This document shows positions 1 through 10,729 of a DNA stretch of 64,000 nucleotides, piece by piece (within the stretch, counting starts at the first letter, position 1; the number at the start of each line of letters is the position of its first letter). The stretch comes from Triticum aestivum (Eukaryota > Streptophyta > Magnoliopsida > Poales > Poaceae), in the NCBI RefSeq assembly GCF_018294505.1, contig NC_057813.1:318083191-318147190 (forward strand), in the 5' to 3' direction. The position numbers and the translations under genes are program-made. The notes beneath the pieces are model-generated. The model did not search any database and was not told where the DNA came from. It saw nothing but the letters and a program-made list of their open reading frames with translations.

Positions 1-1415
1 TCACTTGTAATAAGGGCCAAAGTCTCCTCATCATAGTCACTAGTAGACTCATACCCACCATCCTCAGTAGCAATCATCACACGCTGAGATTTGCATTCTC
101 GCACATAATGTCCTCTTCCCTTACAACGACGACAAATAATATCACTTGTGTGCCTTGTTGATGCCATGGAAGAAGAAGAGCTCTGTGCAGGCCCGGTAGG
201 TGCGTTCTTGGCAGATAGTGGTGGTTGTGCCTGCTTTCTTGTATCACGGCTGGAGGTGGCACCTGATGGAGGTGCTGGTGCATTGGAAGTAGAAGATGCA
301 CGCGGTGTCCATGAAGAAGGTCGACCTGCAGAAAAGTTAGTTCGCGCCAATGCTTGTCGATCCTGCACTTCACGTTCAGCTTTACAAGCAAGATGGAATA
401 AACGAGTGATATTAGTATACTCTTTATAATCTAGAATGGTCTAAATCTCTCTATTTAAACCACCCATAAAACGTGCAAGTATAGCTTCATTCTCCTCAAC
501 AATACCACATCTAATCATGCCAGTTTGTAATTCCTCATAATATTCTTCTATAGAATTTTTCCCTTGTCTCAAACGCAACAGTTTTTGAACTAATTCACGT
601 TGATAATATGGTGGAACCCAACGAGTACACATAGCAGTTTTCAAAGCAGCCCAAGTAGATGGAATAGGATATAATCTAAAATGTTCAGACCACCATACAC
701 ATGCAAAACTAGTAAAAGCACAAACAGCAGCAGCAACCCGTCTCTCCTCGGGATATTGTAAACATGTAAAACGTTGTTCAGTTTCTAACTCCCAAGTAAG
801 ATATACATCAGGAATGTATCTACCCTCAAACGGTGGAATATTCAATTTCAGTTTAGGAACATGGTCATGATCTCGTACCTGTGGTGGTGGTGCAGGCCTA
901 CCATTGCGATTATATACCTGAGGTCGACTTGCTCGTGGTGGTGCTGGTGGCTGTACGTAGTTCTGATTTTGATCAACCTCTTCCTCATAATCGCCCGCAT
1001 ACTCACCATCCTCCTGGGTACTAGCAACAGCAGTAGCAGGAGCCAAAGAAGCATCAACAACAGGTACAGCAGCACCAGAATTTTGGCCATCCTCAAGAGG
1101 AACACGCTTCGCTCGTCTATACTGATTCGGAAGGGGGCGTTGTTGTTGTCGTTGCAGAGGTGCGATAGGTGCAGCCGACGGTGGTTGTGGAAAACGCGCT
1201 AGCAATTCATTAAACTTGTTATTAAGCTTTGTTTCGAACGTCTTCTCGATGCCATCTATCTTCTCCATGGCCTCTTCAAATCTGTTTAGCACATCTTGCA
1301 CCTGTCCACTCATTAGTTGCTGAAATTTATCATGTAGCTGTTTGTTTGTCAGGTTCTCCCAATCAGTCTCATTTGCTTGTGATCCTGCCATGGTTAGCAG
1401 CAAATAGAAACACAC
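1..1415 (-). pseudogene. Element A gag (interrupted, partial)
   Basis: Gag polyprotein start of a Ty3/Gypsy element, the capsid/nucleocapsid protein of the virus-like particle. The frame opens at 1415 (the in-frame ATG at 1391 gives MAGSQANETDW). It contains a Pro/Gln-rich linker, then a retrotrans_gag capsid domain in the last ~130 codons with the hallmark WW and LRQGKNSIEEYY motifs. A TAG at 443-441 stops the frame after GGLNREI; element D has CAG (Gln) there, so this is one C-to-T nonsense change. The frame continues below it to an intact CCHC zinc knuckle (CRRC...GHYVREC, 134 down to 93). The same knuckle in D has lost its last Cys. The product would be a truncated capsid without nucleocapsid. 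Confidence 0.85.
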
Positions 1416-2636
1416 AAGAATATGATCCTACAGACTACTAAGAAGTGGTGGTGGTGTATCACAAACCCGTCAAGCAAATCTCAAATTCTTACCAGTTCTT
1501 ACCCAGCAGCAGGAGGTGATCGGCAACCGTTGTAGTCAAAACTCTCAAAGCTTGGATAAAGCGATTACCAGGGAGAGTCAAACACGCGACGTAGATGTAT
1601 GTGGAGCTGGGAAGGCTTATAATATGGTAGCAAAAAGGGTCAGCAATAATCAATTCAGAGATGCAAAGTTGAATAAACGCTCAACGACGGTACTGTGTTG
1701 GTCCTAGGCTAGACCGTGCTAGCCTAGAACACTAACAAAATCATGGCGCTGCACATAAACAAGGGAAAAGCACACTCTGGAAAAAAAATCACTCTTTTCT
1801 TTTGCGCTGCTCTTTTTTTTGCGAAAAATCACTATAATGGCGAGTGTCTCAAAACTCTTCCTAGGTCAAACTGACAGGATGGGCACGAAATTTTTTTGAC
1901 AATTTTTTTCCGAAAATCAGGGAAGTGAAGATGAAAAAATGCGACAAAAAATCACTATGATGGCGAATGACTCAAAACACTCCCTGGGACCTAAAAATAG
2001 GATAGGGAAAAATATTTTCGGTCGCCGAAATTTTGGCCTAAAAACTGCCCGGGGGTCTCCAGACTCTTTTTTTTCTTTTTTTTCCGAAACCTACTCAGGC
2101 AAGGAAGCACGAATCGGAAATTAGATGGATCTCGAAAACAAACCTAATACGAAAAGAACTCGGATTGGTGGTGGATATATGGTGGTACGATATGGCAGCG
2201 GTGGTGGTATATGATAGCAATGCTGGTATATGGATATGGATCGGTGGTATATGGCAGCGTTGGTGGGATATGGCAGCGGTGGTGGTATATGGCAGCGGTG
2301 GTGGTATAAGGCAGCATTGGTGGTATATGGCAGCGGTGGTGGTATATGGCAACAGCGATGAAGATGGTGCAGCGGCGGCGTGACAAACTGTGATAGAACT
2401 CAAAACTCTAAAGGACTAGACGCTAAGACCAGCAACTAGACATGACGATGCAACCGCAAATTCAACAAAGCAAAACCCTAAAAAGATTATGCAAAGGCTC
2501 AGATTGGTTTGGATATGATGAACTAACCCTAATTTTTTTGTGGCTTTTTCGTGGACTGTAGGTATGAAGAACAGACTCGATCTAAACTATGAAAAACTGT
2601 AAAATCTCACCAAGCAATCTGGAAATCTGCACCACT
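1416..2636 (-). other. Element A 5' leader between LTR and gag
   Basis: Untranslated leader of element A, about 1.2 kb, colinear with 31080-32281 of element D. A primer-binding-like sequence next to the LTR is degenerate (rc of AATCTGCACCACT at 2625-2636) compared with the D copy. The leader has T-rich stretches and the minisatellite listed separately. No credible CDS is present. Confidence 0.7.
2165..2383. repeat. GGTGGTATATGGCAGC minisatellite in element A leader
   Basis: Imperfect short tandem repeats built on GGTGGTATATGGCAGC run through this block, roughly a dozen units with spacers. The homologous place in element D (31850-31990) has fewer units and a different internal arrangement. 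It is open in several frames only because the repeat lacks stops; I do not regard those frames as genes. Confidence 0.8.
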
Positions 2637-3553
2637 TGATAGAGGCAAAGGTGTCCCGTCTTTCGATGAGATGATGGATATCGCTTTGGTGGAAGTCGAC
2701 TTTGATGATCCGACTGCGAACGTGCGAGGACGCCGCGCCTTAGCAATCGCTAAACCAACTCTGAGAGGTTATTGACCACGCCGGAGCATGATCAACTTGA
2801 CCACGAGGGTCTGTTTCCTGCGAGCAAACGAAGAACAAGCAAGAAACTAAGATTGCAATCTGGATATTGCGAATATAAGATGAAAGCTTTATTGATCAAG
2901 GTGGGGTTCTGTGGTGCCTTTGTCTGGTCGCTGAACACAAACGAAGTACATGAAGTTGCAGCTATGGCGAACTTTAATCTAAACAAAACCCAAAGTCTAA
3001 ATGATGGCCTAAGAGCTGTATATATGGAGGAAGAGGGGGGGGATTTCGTGGCCCTTGAGGGAGGGGTCCGAAACCAACCATAACTCTTGTTTCCCCACAC
3101 ATGCGGACTCTAAAAATAGCCTATAATCAAGTATTTCGAAATTACATGGGCCTGGCCCAATAATAAGGTGACGCAGCACCTAGAATAGCCTCTGGATGAA
3201 AATTATGAAGTAGCATCTTGTATATTTCGTCCAAGGCTTCATGCACTCATTATGGTGGCTTCCACGTCCTGAAATCATCACTTGTAACTATGTTCTTGTT
3301 CTCCTTGCGCATGCCATCATCTCCATGCTTGTCCTTGCTCCAATGTTCATCCTTCTCAAAGCTAGGCCCTTCATTTGTAAGCAAAAAAAATGTATCCAAT
3401 TTAGGCAGCATCATATTCTCATGAACATTAGAATCATTACCAAGAAACGAAAGTACCTGGTAATTTAATTAGCATGCACGAGCTCTAGTAATTGGTCCAG
3501 TATGTATAGCAGCAGGGGTTGTGGGTGTAATAATGGTATTGATGTCCTCATCA
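2637..3553 (-). repeat. Element A 5' LTR (917 bp)
   Basis: The LTR begins TGATAGAGG and ends CCTCATCA. It is homologous to 25809-26724 and 32282-33196 (element D) and to the fragment at 58812-59698. Read on the minus strand it is TG...CA bounded. Its first ~100 codons in that direction are open (see the finding on the Pol tail). No partner LTR is visible in the window. Confidence 0.93.
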
Positions 3554-3610
3554 GAGTACGAGCCTCAACCTCTCAACTCGTAGCAGAGGTAAGAGCTGCA
3601 CCGCCGCAAC

Positions 3611-5090
3611 ATGGAGGCCCTCCAGACCTCCATCATAGGGGAAACCGCCGAGGCTCGGGCCTTGGAGGCTGCGCGCCTGGCTACGCTGGCTGAGCGCACA
3701 TGTCTAGAGAATCTCCAACATTCTCTCGACGAACGCACCCGTCAACTGATCCCCGAGTCCAGTCAACGACAGTTGTTTCCGCCTGAAACTCAGGTATATC
3801 GCACTCTGGTCCAGAATCTTACGGCTGCTGCACATATAGCAGAGTCCATTCAGTCATCCCGTTCAGAGGCTAGAAGGGGCTTGGAACAGATCCGAGCGCT
3901 GCTCCGAGTAGCAGGAGAGCTGAACTCCGCCGTGTCCTAGTCGCGGAACAGGATCCACAGCAGGTCAGTAAGGGTAGATACCGTTCAGTCGGCACACGGT
4001 CCTAGGTCGCCTTTGCAACGCGAAGATCATGATCACCATCGAGATCGGCACCTGGGAAGAGCTCATGGAGAGTTTGATCGTGAGTACGCCCGTGACAATC
4101 ACCGTCGAGTGCCTTCGCCCCCTCCGAGGGACGGGTCGTACGTGCCCCTGTGGTATGACGACAAGCTCCCGTATGGTAATGACCGCAGAGTTCCAGTCGA
4201 CCCAAGAGAGCCTAGGTTCGACACAAGATCAGTCCTTGTTCAAGGTTTGGTCGGCCGATACAGAGCATATAGAGAGGGGCTAGATAGAGACAGGCCCGAT
4301 GGAAGCAGGGTCCACATTTCTGGCCCCGAATGTTACGGAAGAGCCATCCGAGCCGCTGAGATCCCTCACAACTTCAGATTGGCGACTGGCGTCAGTAAGT
4401 TCATAGGAGAGTCGAAGCCCGACACTTGGTTGGAAGACTACCGAGTGGCTGTGCATATTGGTGGCGGAAGTGATGAGGTGGCCATGAAGCACCTCCCTTT
4501 GATGCTCGAAGGTTCTTCCAGGGCTTGGCTGAATCAGTTGGCCCCTGGAAGCATTTACAGTTGGGATGAGTTGGCCCGAGTGTGTACCAAAACGTTCGAG
4601 GGCACCTGCAAGAGACCTACTGGTTTGTCGGAGTTGCAGCATTGCATGCAGAAACAGAATGAGACCTTGAGAGAACGTATCGGATCACCAAGCAGTTTGT
4701 GCCTTTAAAGAAGGCGTTCGCTACAGAGAGCTCAATCTGAAGTTCGGTCGGACTGGTGACATGTCTCTGGCTCGAATGATGGAGATTGCCACCAAGGACA
4801 CTAACAACGAAGAAGAGGACCGACTACGGATTGGCAAGAATAGACCAGTCGCCCAGGACACTGGAGGAGGAAACTCCAGTCGGAAGCAGAAGCGAAAGGC
4901 TGAAGCTGCGGGCCCTACCGAAGCAGTAGTTCTGAACCAAGGAAAGTTCAAAGGGAAGCCCAAGGGGCCTTGGACCCCTAAAAAGGTCAAAGATCAAGCA
5001 AGAAATGACATACTTGATTTGCTGTGTCATATACACACCAAAAAGGATGAAGAGGGGAAACTGATTCTCCCCAATCATACCACTCGATAG
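3611..5090 (+). pseudogene. Element C gag (frameshifted)
   Basis: Gag remnant in three blocks. An N-terminal helical piece (3611-3940) is rich in Glu, Arg and Leu. The capsid domain (4013-4708) has the retrotrans_gag core (PHNFRLATGVSKF, DTWLEDYR, GSSRAWLNQL). A C-terminal basic block (4761-5090) is rich in Lys and Arg. The blocks are in different frames, with stops after 3940, at about 4706 and at 5088-5090, so no complete Gag can be made. I see no clear CCHC knuckle in the basic block. Confidence 0.8.
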
Positions 5091-5204
5091 TGTCGACTCC
5101 TGATTCAGAGCTTCCGAGAAAGCCAACCCAATGAAAAGGACAAAGAGTCTGATAAGGAGGAAGACAAAGATGATGATGGTGGTTACCCCAATGTTAATGC
5201 CACC

Positions 5205-5810
5205 TTGGTGATTTTTGCCGACCTCGAGAGCAAAAGTCAACTGAAAGTTATTAACAGAGAGGTGAACATGGTTGCTCCGGCAACGCCAAGATATTTGAGG
5301 TGGTCAAAAAACCCTATTACATTCGACCAGTCCGACCATCCACCGCACGTTGCTACCCCTGGGCGGCAAGCGTTGGTGGTCGACCCAGTTGTTGGGGGCA
5401 CCCGACTGACCAAGGTTTTGATGGATGGTGGTAGTGGACTGAATATATTGTACGCTCAGGCCCTCCCGGGGATGGGCATTCTGATGTCCAAACTCAGTGA
5501 GAGAAACATGAGATTCCATGGTATCATACCAGGAAAGAAAGTCGATTCACTTGGTCAGATCACTCTTGATGTGGTTTTCGGTGATTCCCTGAATTTCCGC
5601 AAGGAAAAGTTGACGTTTGAGATAGTGGATTTTGACATTGCCTATCATGCCATTCTAGGCATACCTGCTTATGCTAGTTTCATGGCTCGACCGTGCTATG
5701 TGTACCTCAAGTTGAAGATGCCTGGCCCCAAAGGCGTGATCACGGTCACTGGAAACCGGCAGAGAGCAGAGGATTGTCTCCAGAACGGTTCGAAGATCGC
5801 CGTTGAGTAG
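5205..5810 (+). pseudogene. Element C retropepsin-like protease region
   Basis: Aspartic protease that would cleave the Gag-Pol polyprotein. The motif LMDGGSGLNILY (about residues 70-81 of this 201-codon frame) gives the catalytic Asp-Gly-Gly/Ser loop, and AILGIPAYASFMA is the downstream Ile-Leu-Gly flap-side strand. The segment itself is uninterrupted, but it is separated from gag by a stop at 5088-5090 and from RT by a stop at 5808-5810. Confidence 0.82.
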
Positions 5811-6048
5811 ATGGCAGCAGTAGAGTTTCAAGAATACTAGAAGATTGTAGATCCGAGTGATTTGCTGCGTGCCAAGAGGCCTGCCTCGGAGTCCGCATTT
5901 CAGCGAGACAAATCCGGTTCACATTCACCCGACCGACCCCAATGCTGCTCCGACCCATATCACAATGACACTCGACAGCAAATAGGAAGAAGCGCTCATC
6001 CAGTTCCTCCGTGAGAACTGTGACATCTTTGCATGGAAGCCATCCGAC

Positions 6049-7781
6049 ATGCCAGGTGTACCCAGGGGACCGGCTGAGCACCGTTTGCGAGTTGAATCAA
6101 AGGCAAAACCTGTTAAAGATCATATCCGTCGGTCCGCCACGGAGAAGAGAAAGGCGATTGGCGAGGAGGTGGCTCGGCTTCTTGCTGCTGAGTTCATCCG
6201 CGAGATATACCACTCCGAGTGGCTCACCAATGTCGTTATGGTCCCCAAGAAAGATAAATCACTTTGAATGTGTATTGATTTCAAGCACATGAATCGGGCC
6301 TACCCGAAGGATCATTTTCCTTTGCCCCGCATCGACCAGATAGTCGACTCAACTGCGGGATGTGAGCGATTGTCCTTTTTGGATGCTTATTTCAGGTACC
6401 ATCAGATCCGACTGTATGGACCCGACGAGATAAAGACAGCTTTCATCACCCCATTCAGGTGTTTTTGCTATGTTACTATGCCCTTTGGCCTCAAGAATGC
6501 CGGTGCCACATTCATGTGCATGATTCAAAAGTGCCTGCTCACTCAAATCAGTCGAAATGTGGAAGCATACATGCATGACATAGTGGTTAAGTCACGCAAA
6601 GGTTCCGACCTGCAGACTGACCTTGCTGAAACCTTTGCCAACTTAAGAAGGTATGATATCAAGCTCAATCCATCAAAGTGCACATTTGGAGTCCCCAACG
6701 AAAAGTTACTCGGTTTTCTCATTTCTGAATGGGGGATCAATGCAAACCCAGAGAAGATTGGCACTATCCTCCGAATGGAGCGCCCTGTGCATGTGCACGA
6801 TGTTCAGAAGCTTACTGGTTGTTTGGCTACATTGAGTCGATTCATCTCACACCTCGGTGAAAAGGCATTGCCCCTTTACCGACTGATGAAGAAGTCTGAC
6901 AAGTTCGAGTGGAATGACGAAGCTGATGCAGCGTCTGAAGAGCTCAAAGCCCTGCTTTCCACCCAGCCGGTGCTTGCCGCTCCAGTCATCAAGGAGCCTT
7001 TACTGCTTTACATCACAGCCACTGGACAGGTTGTCAGCATAGTACTCACGGTCGAGCGGGAAGAAGAAGGCAAAGCCTTCAAATTCCAGCACCCTGTGTA
7101 TTACATTTCAGAAGTCTTGACTCTGTCCAAGCAGAGATATCCTCATTATCAGAAGCTTGTTTATGGAATTTACCTGAGCATGAAGAAAGTTGCACACTAC
7201 TTCTCAGACCACTCGGTTTCAGTCGTCAGCGACGCTCCATTGTTAGAAATTCTAAATAATAGAGATGCAAATGGTCGAGTGGCAAAGTGGACGATTGAAC
7301 ACCTCCCTTTAGATATCAAGTTTGAGGCAAAGAAAGCCATCAAGTCTCAAGCAATAGCAGATTTCCTCACAGAGTGGATTGAACAGCAGCAGCCGACTCA
7401 GATTCAGTCGGAACATTGGACTATGTTCTTTGATGGATCCAAGATGTTGAATGGCTCTGGCGCAAGAGTGGTTTTAGTGTCCCCAAGAGGAGACAAGATC
7501 AGTTATGTCCTCCGGATTCACTTTGATTCTTCAAACAATGAAGCTAAGTATGAGGCATTATTGTATGGATTGGGTATGGCCATTTCACTTGTTGTCGAGC
7601 GCTTGATGGTTTACGACGACTCAGACTTAGTGGTTAATCAAGTAATGAAGGAATGGGACGTCAGGAGTCCAGCAATGACCGGTCATTGCAATGCAGTGAG
7701 AAAGCTAGAGAAGAAGTTCGAGGGGTTAGAGATCCACCACATACTCCGAATCAAGAATCAAGCCGCAGATGATCTGGCGAA
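6049..7781 (+). pseudogene. Element C reverse transcriptase plus two RNase H regions (interrupted)
   Basis: RT copies element RNA into cDNA; RNase H removes the RNA strand. The start of RT (EFIREIYHSEWLTNVVMVPKK) is separated by TGA at 6265-6267 from the main frame (6268 onward). The palm motif is YMHD at 6568-6579 where the family has Y-x-D-D, so one catalytic Asp is replaced by His. After the retroviral-type RNase H region comes a second, archaeal-type RNase H: FDGS (Asp codon 7432), NNEAKYEAL (Glu codon 7540), YDDSDLVV (Asp near 7618) and QAADDLAKI (Asp near 7771). All four acidic positions are present. Element B is inserted just after this last motif. Confidence 0.87.
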
Positions 7782-7786
7782 GATAG

Positions 7787-8802
7787 TGATGCGGAGCATC
7801 CCACGATCATCCCCATGGACGCATCTACATATCCTACAACACCACTTGGAACTATGACTAGAGCACGTGCAAGAGTTGTCGAAACCGAGGTGACATCGCT
7901 CCTCTCACAACTCCCTTTTGAATCACACAAGACATGGTTACTACCTCAATCGGAGATGCTTTGCATCCTCACGTACCAAGGAGTTAGCCATGGAGAAGCT
8001 AGGAAGCAAGGAGAACCGGAAGCAGAAGACATGCGTGAAGACGAAGAGGAAAACAGCCAAGTCCCAGGCTGGCCGGACGATCCGGACGTGGGCCCGGACG
8101 ATCCAGACAGAGCTCGGACAATCTGGACCCCGGTCTGAATGATCCGGCTAATTCGCCCAAAGACACCCGAAGCTGCACCCCGAAGCCGGACCATCCGGAC
8201 GATGTCCCGGATCATTCGGACACCAGCCGGACATCCGGACCCCCGTCCGGACATCCGGGCCTATGCTGCCACCGCCTGTGCCACCAGCTCATCCGGGCCT
8301 CCACCCGAATCATCCGGACAGAGCCCGGATCATCCGGCTCCCCACCTGGATCATCGGGACACCGCCTGCGTGCACGTGTTGGGCTGAGGCCCATGTACCC
8401 CTTCGCCCCCTAGCCTATATAAAGGACTCCTCCTCCTCTCTTCTAGACTTAGCATTGTGATAGCTCATATTTTGAGATAGAGCCTTGCTCATCCACCGGG
8501 ATCTACTCCATCGCGAGGGACCGACACCTCTTCAGAGAAGATCCTTGTTGGATTCAAGACCTCATTTCGGAGAAGACCCTCTTCAAGACCTCCTCACGGA
8601 GAAGAACCGGTTACCCTATGTATCGTCCTTTGTTGGATTTGGATCTTGTACCCTCTTGTGTTTCGATGATCTAGCACATGTGTGACTTTTATTCTTGTTG
8701 GTTGAGTGTTTCCCCTCATTCCCCTCCTTGTGTTCTTCGTGTTCTTCGTAGGGATCCGCTCCAAACGTGAAAGATCGGCCTCTAGGGTTCTACCCTATAT
8801 CA
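7787..8802 (+). repeat. Element B 5' LTR (1016 bp)
   Basis: Direct repeat of 34669-35684, of the same length. It begins TGATGCGGAGCATCCCAC and ends CCCTATATCA. TATATAAAGG at 8414-8423 is a plausible core promoter, giving a transcript start about 30 bp downstream. The segment 8070-8370 is packed with ATCCGG/CCGGAT motifs, listed separately. The bases after the LTR (8803-8820, TTTGTATCATGAGCC) resemble a decayed initiator-Met primer-binding site. Confidence 0.95.
8070..8370. repeat. CCGGATCATCCGG-type short palindrome cluster in element B LTR
   Basis: About nine ATCCGG hexamers, many in the palindromic context CCGGATCATCCGG or TCCGGACGATCCGG, lie within 300 bp. The cluster is repeated in the 3' LTR (34950-35250). 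Three more copies occur in the leader at about 9105-9163. They are CpG-rich and could be either binding sites or methylation targets; the sequence alone cannot tell. Confidence 0.75.
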
Positions 8803-10264
8803 TCTTTGTATCATGAGCCACGTTGATCACGTTTTTGGAGCCCCTACCCTTTGTTTTCTAGCTTGATTTTGTTGATTTGGTCCTAAATCGGAAAATCCCC
8901 ACCAAAAATAGCCCCCAATTTTTTTTGTAATTTGTTGGTTTTGATGATGTTTTGTTGATTTTGATCCGCGGATTCATTCTGTAACTCGTGGATCTTGCCT
9001 TTCCCCACCATCTCACCCTAGAAATCCATCCAAAATCCACGGAATTTTCGAATTTCTCCCCGCTTTCGAGTTCATCCCGAGCCATCCCGTGCGCAGTTGA
9101 CCTGCCCGGATCATCCGGACCCTCACCCGGATCATCCGACTCCTGGCCCGGATCATCCGGCTTCGTCTGCCGAAACTACATTTTCTGTAGTTTTTCTGCA
9201 CCACCACCTACACCTCCGCACACCCCCCACTTCGACCACCACCACCTTCACCCGCCAACCCCATGACATACCCCTCCGTACCACCATTCGACTTTGGGTT
9301 CAAGAATTTTAGTTGTGGTTTCCCATGTCCTATTGTGTTTTGGCTATATAGGTACGGCGCGACATCAACATCACCACCGCTCATCTTCGTCGACTACTCA
9401 TCATTGCTACGGACGGTAACCTCGACGACATCTTTGTCTATGCCTTGCCATTGCATTGATAACCACCTTAGCCTTACGTTTGCGTTGCTTACCCATCGAG
9501 ACTAGCCTTTGAGTATTGCCGGTAACGTGACTTGTGCACATTAGTGATCATACTCTCCATAAGCATACATACCATATCATTGCGGTGCATATCTTGTTAT
9601 CATCTCTTGTGTCACAAAGTTGTCATCGCATACACAATTGCTACCTTGATTTGCGAAGTTTTGCATGAGAAAAGAGCTCAAAAGTGAAAGAGCCAAACAA
9701 AAGAGAAAGATAAGCAAAGAGCTTATAAGAAAGAACCATAGCATCATACTACATTAATTGTCATATCCGATCATCTTGGATCATATCACCGAAATACCAT
9801 ACATATAGCATACTTGGGATAGAGGTCGTTGCATTTTTCCTAGCAGGTTGTGCACAAGTTCCGTATCCGCCTATTGTGCAATCGTGCTAGCGCCTCTCTA
9901 GTATTGTGCAACAAGAGCATTTTCATGGACTCCACATTTTGGCTCATTTTTGGTTTGCACAATCCCACTTATCTATTTGCGTGTGTGTTTCCATGTACCA
10001 CTACTTGCTTGGTCTACTTGTTGCATTTGCGAATTTGCGAATCTTTTTCAACATCTTTGAGTCAAACTAACAATTGCATCAAATTTTGTGCCACCATCCT
10101 AACCAAGCTCCACCATAAGCTTTTACTTGTGTAGGTGTGAGAACCGACAAGAATTGGTACCAATTGTGCTATTTCATTGTCCACATTTGAGTGATCATTG
10201 ATCCATCTTCAACATTGGTCAAGGTACATTTGGTATAAGTTCTTCTCCTTCTCCCACTCACATT
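8803..10264 (+). other. Element B 5' leader
   Basis: Untranslated leader of about 1.46 kb between LTR and the gag ATG. It holds three more CCGGATCATCCGG-like motifs near 9105-9163 and T- and C-rich tracts. ORFs here are short and unrelated to any known domain. Confidence 0.7.
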
Positions 10265-10729
10265 TTGCTTGGAATGATGGATAGGCCAAGTTCTTCTACC
10301 AACCCACTCTTCATCGAGCAAGACGATGACATGTCATCATTCGTCACCAAGAACCACCTCTTTGGTGCACAACGAGCGTTGCATCAAGAGCAACAAGCAA
10401 TGACCGACCGCATCGACAATCTCGCCACCGACTTGCGACTCTCCGAGCAACGTACAAGAGACTACTTTGAAAACAAGCTCGATGCTCACAAGCAAGAGAA
10501 CGATGCAAGAATGGACGAGATCCGTGCCTTGTTGGTGAACCGCCCTCCTTCCACTTCTTCATACTCAAGACGGAGCCGCTCAAGTCGACACTCCAAAGAC
10601 ACCTTCTCCGGCTCAAGTACACCAACATCAAACACTCTTCGACGAGCCGCGCGTCAAGACCGTCATGCATCTCACAATCCTCTACACGGCACCCATCTAC
10701 AAGAGCAAGTCGATGACCAAGTACATCGT
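10265..10729 (+). pseudogene. Element B gag, N-terminal part before the LARD-like insertion
   Basis: Start of Gag, opening MLGMMDRPSSS at 10265. It is an acidic-to-basic helical region with likely coiled-coil character (RIDNLATDLRLSEQRTRDYFENK). The frame is open to the TSD (10725-10729) and ends in the codon CGT; beyond that the LARD-like LTR supplies junk codons. It resumes in phase at 22565 with a Gln-rich stretch, so the interruption is purely the insertion. Confidence 0.88.

Larger units (their letters stand above)
1..3553 (-). mobile_element. Element A: Ty3/Gypsy LTR retrotransposon, 5' part, cut by the window edge
   Basis: This is the 5' portion of a minus-strand LTR retrotransposon: 5' LTR (2637-3553), leader (1416-2636) and gag (1415 down to 1). 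It is the same family as element D, as shown by the gag start, leader minisatellite and LTR, which match along their whole lengths. Its right edge ends ...CCTCATCA at 3553, exactly like the D LTRs. The next five bases, GAGTA (3554-3558), should be the target-site duplication, but the partner lies left of the window. It is inserted in the gag side of element C. Protease, RT and integrase are expected beyond position 1. Confidence 0.9.
3554..7786 (+). mobile_element. Element C left part: Tat-lineage Ty3/Gypsy element (gag, PR, RT, RNase H)
   Basis: Left half of the oldest element in the nest, sense on the + strand. Domain order is gag (3611-5090), aspartic protease (5205-5810), RT (6049-6900), RNase H regions (6900-7781). 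The second RNase H after the retroviral-type one is the mark of the Tat clade. The element resumes at 35690 with the integrase, after the TSD copy GATAG at 35685-35689. Its 5' LTR is missing because element A cuts it at 3554. All frames are broken. Confidence 0.88.

Noticed and set aside
861..1202. Plus-strand ORF over element A gag
   Set aside because: Shadow of gag in the opposite strand; composition (Arg/Ser/Ile) follows the complement of the Gln/Pro-rich linker.
2095..2403. Tyr/His/Pro-rich ORFs across the leader minisatellite
   Set aside because: Open frames arise from stop-free repeat units; the homologous place in element D does not keep the same frame.
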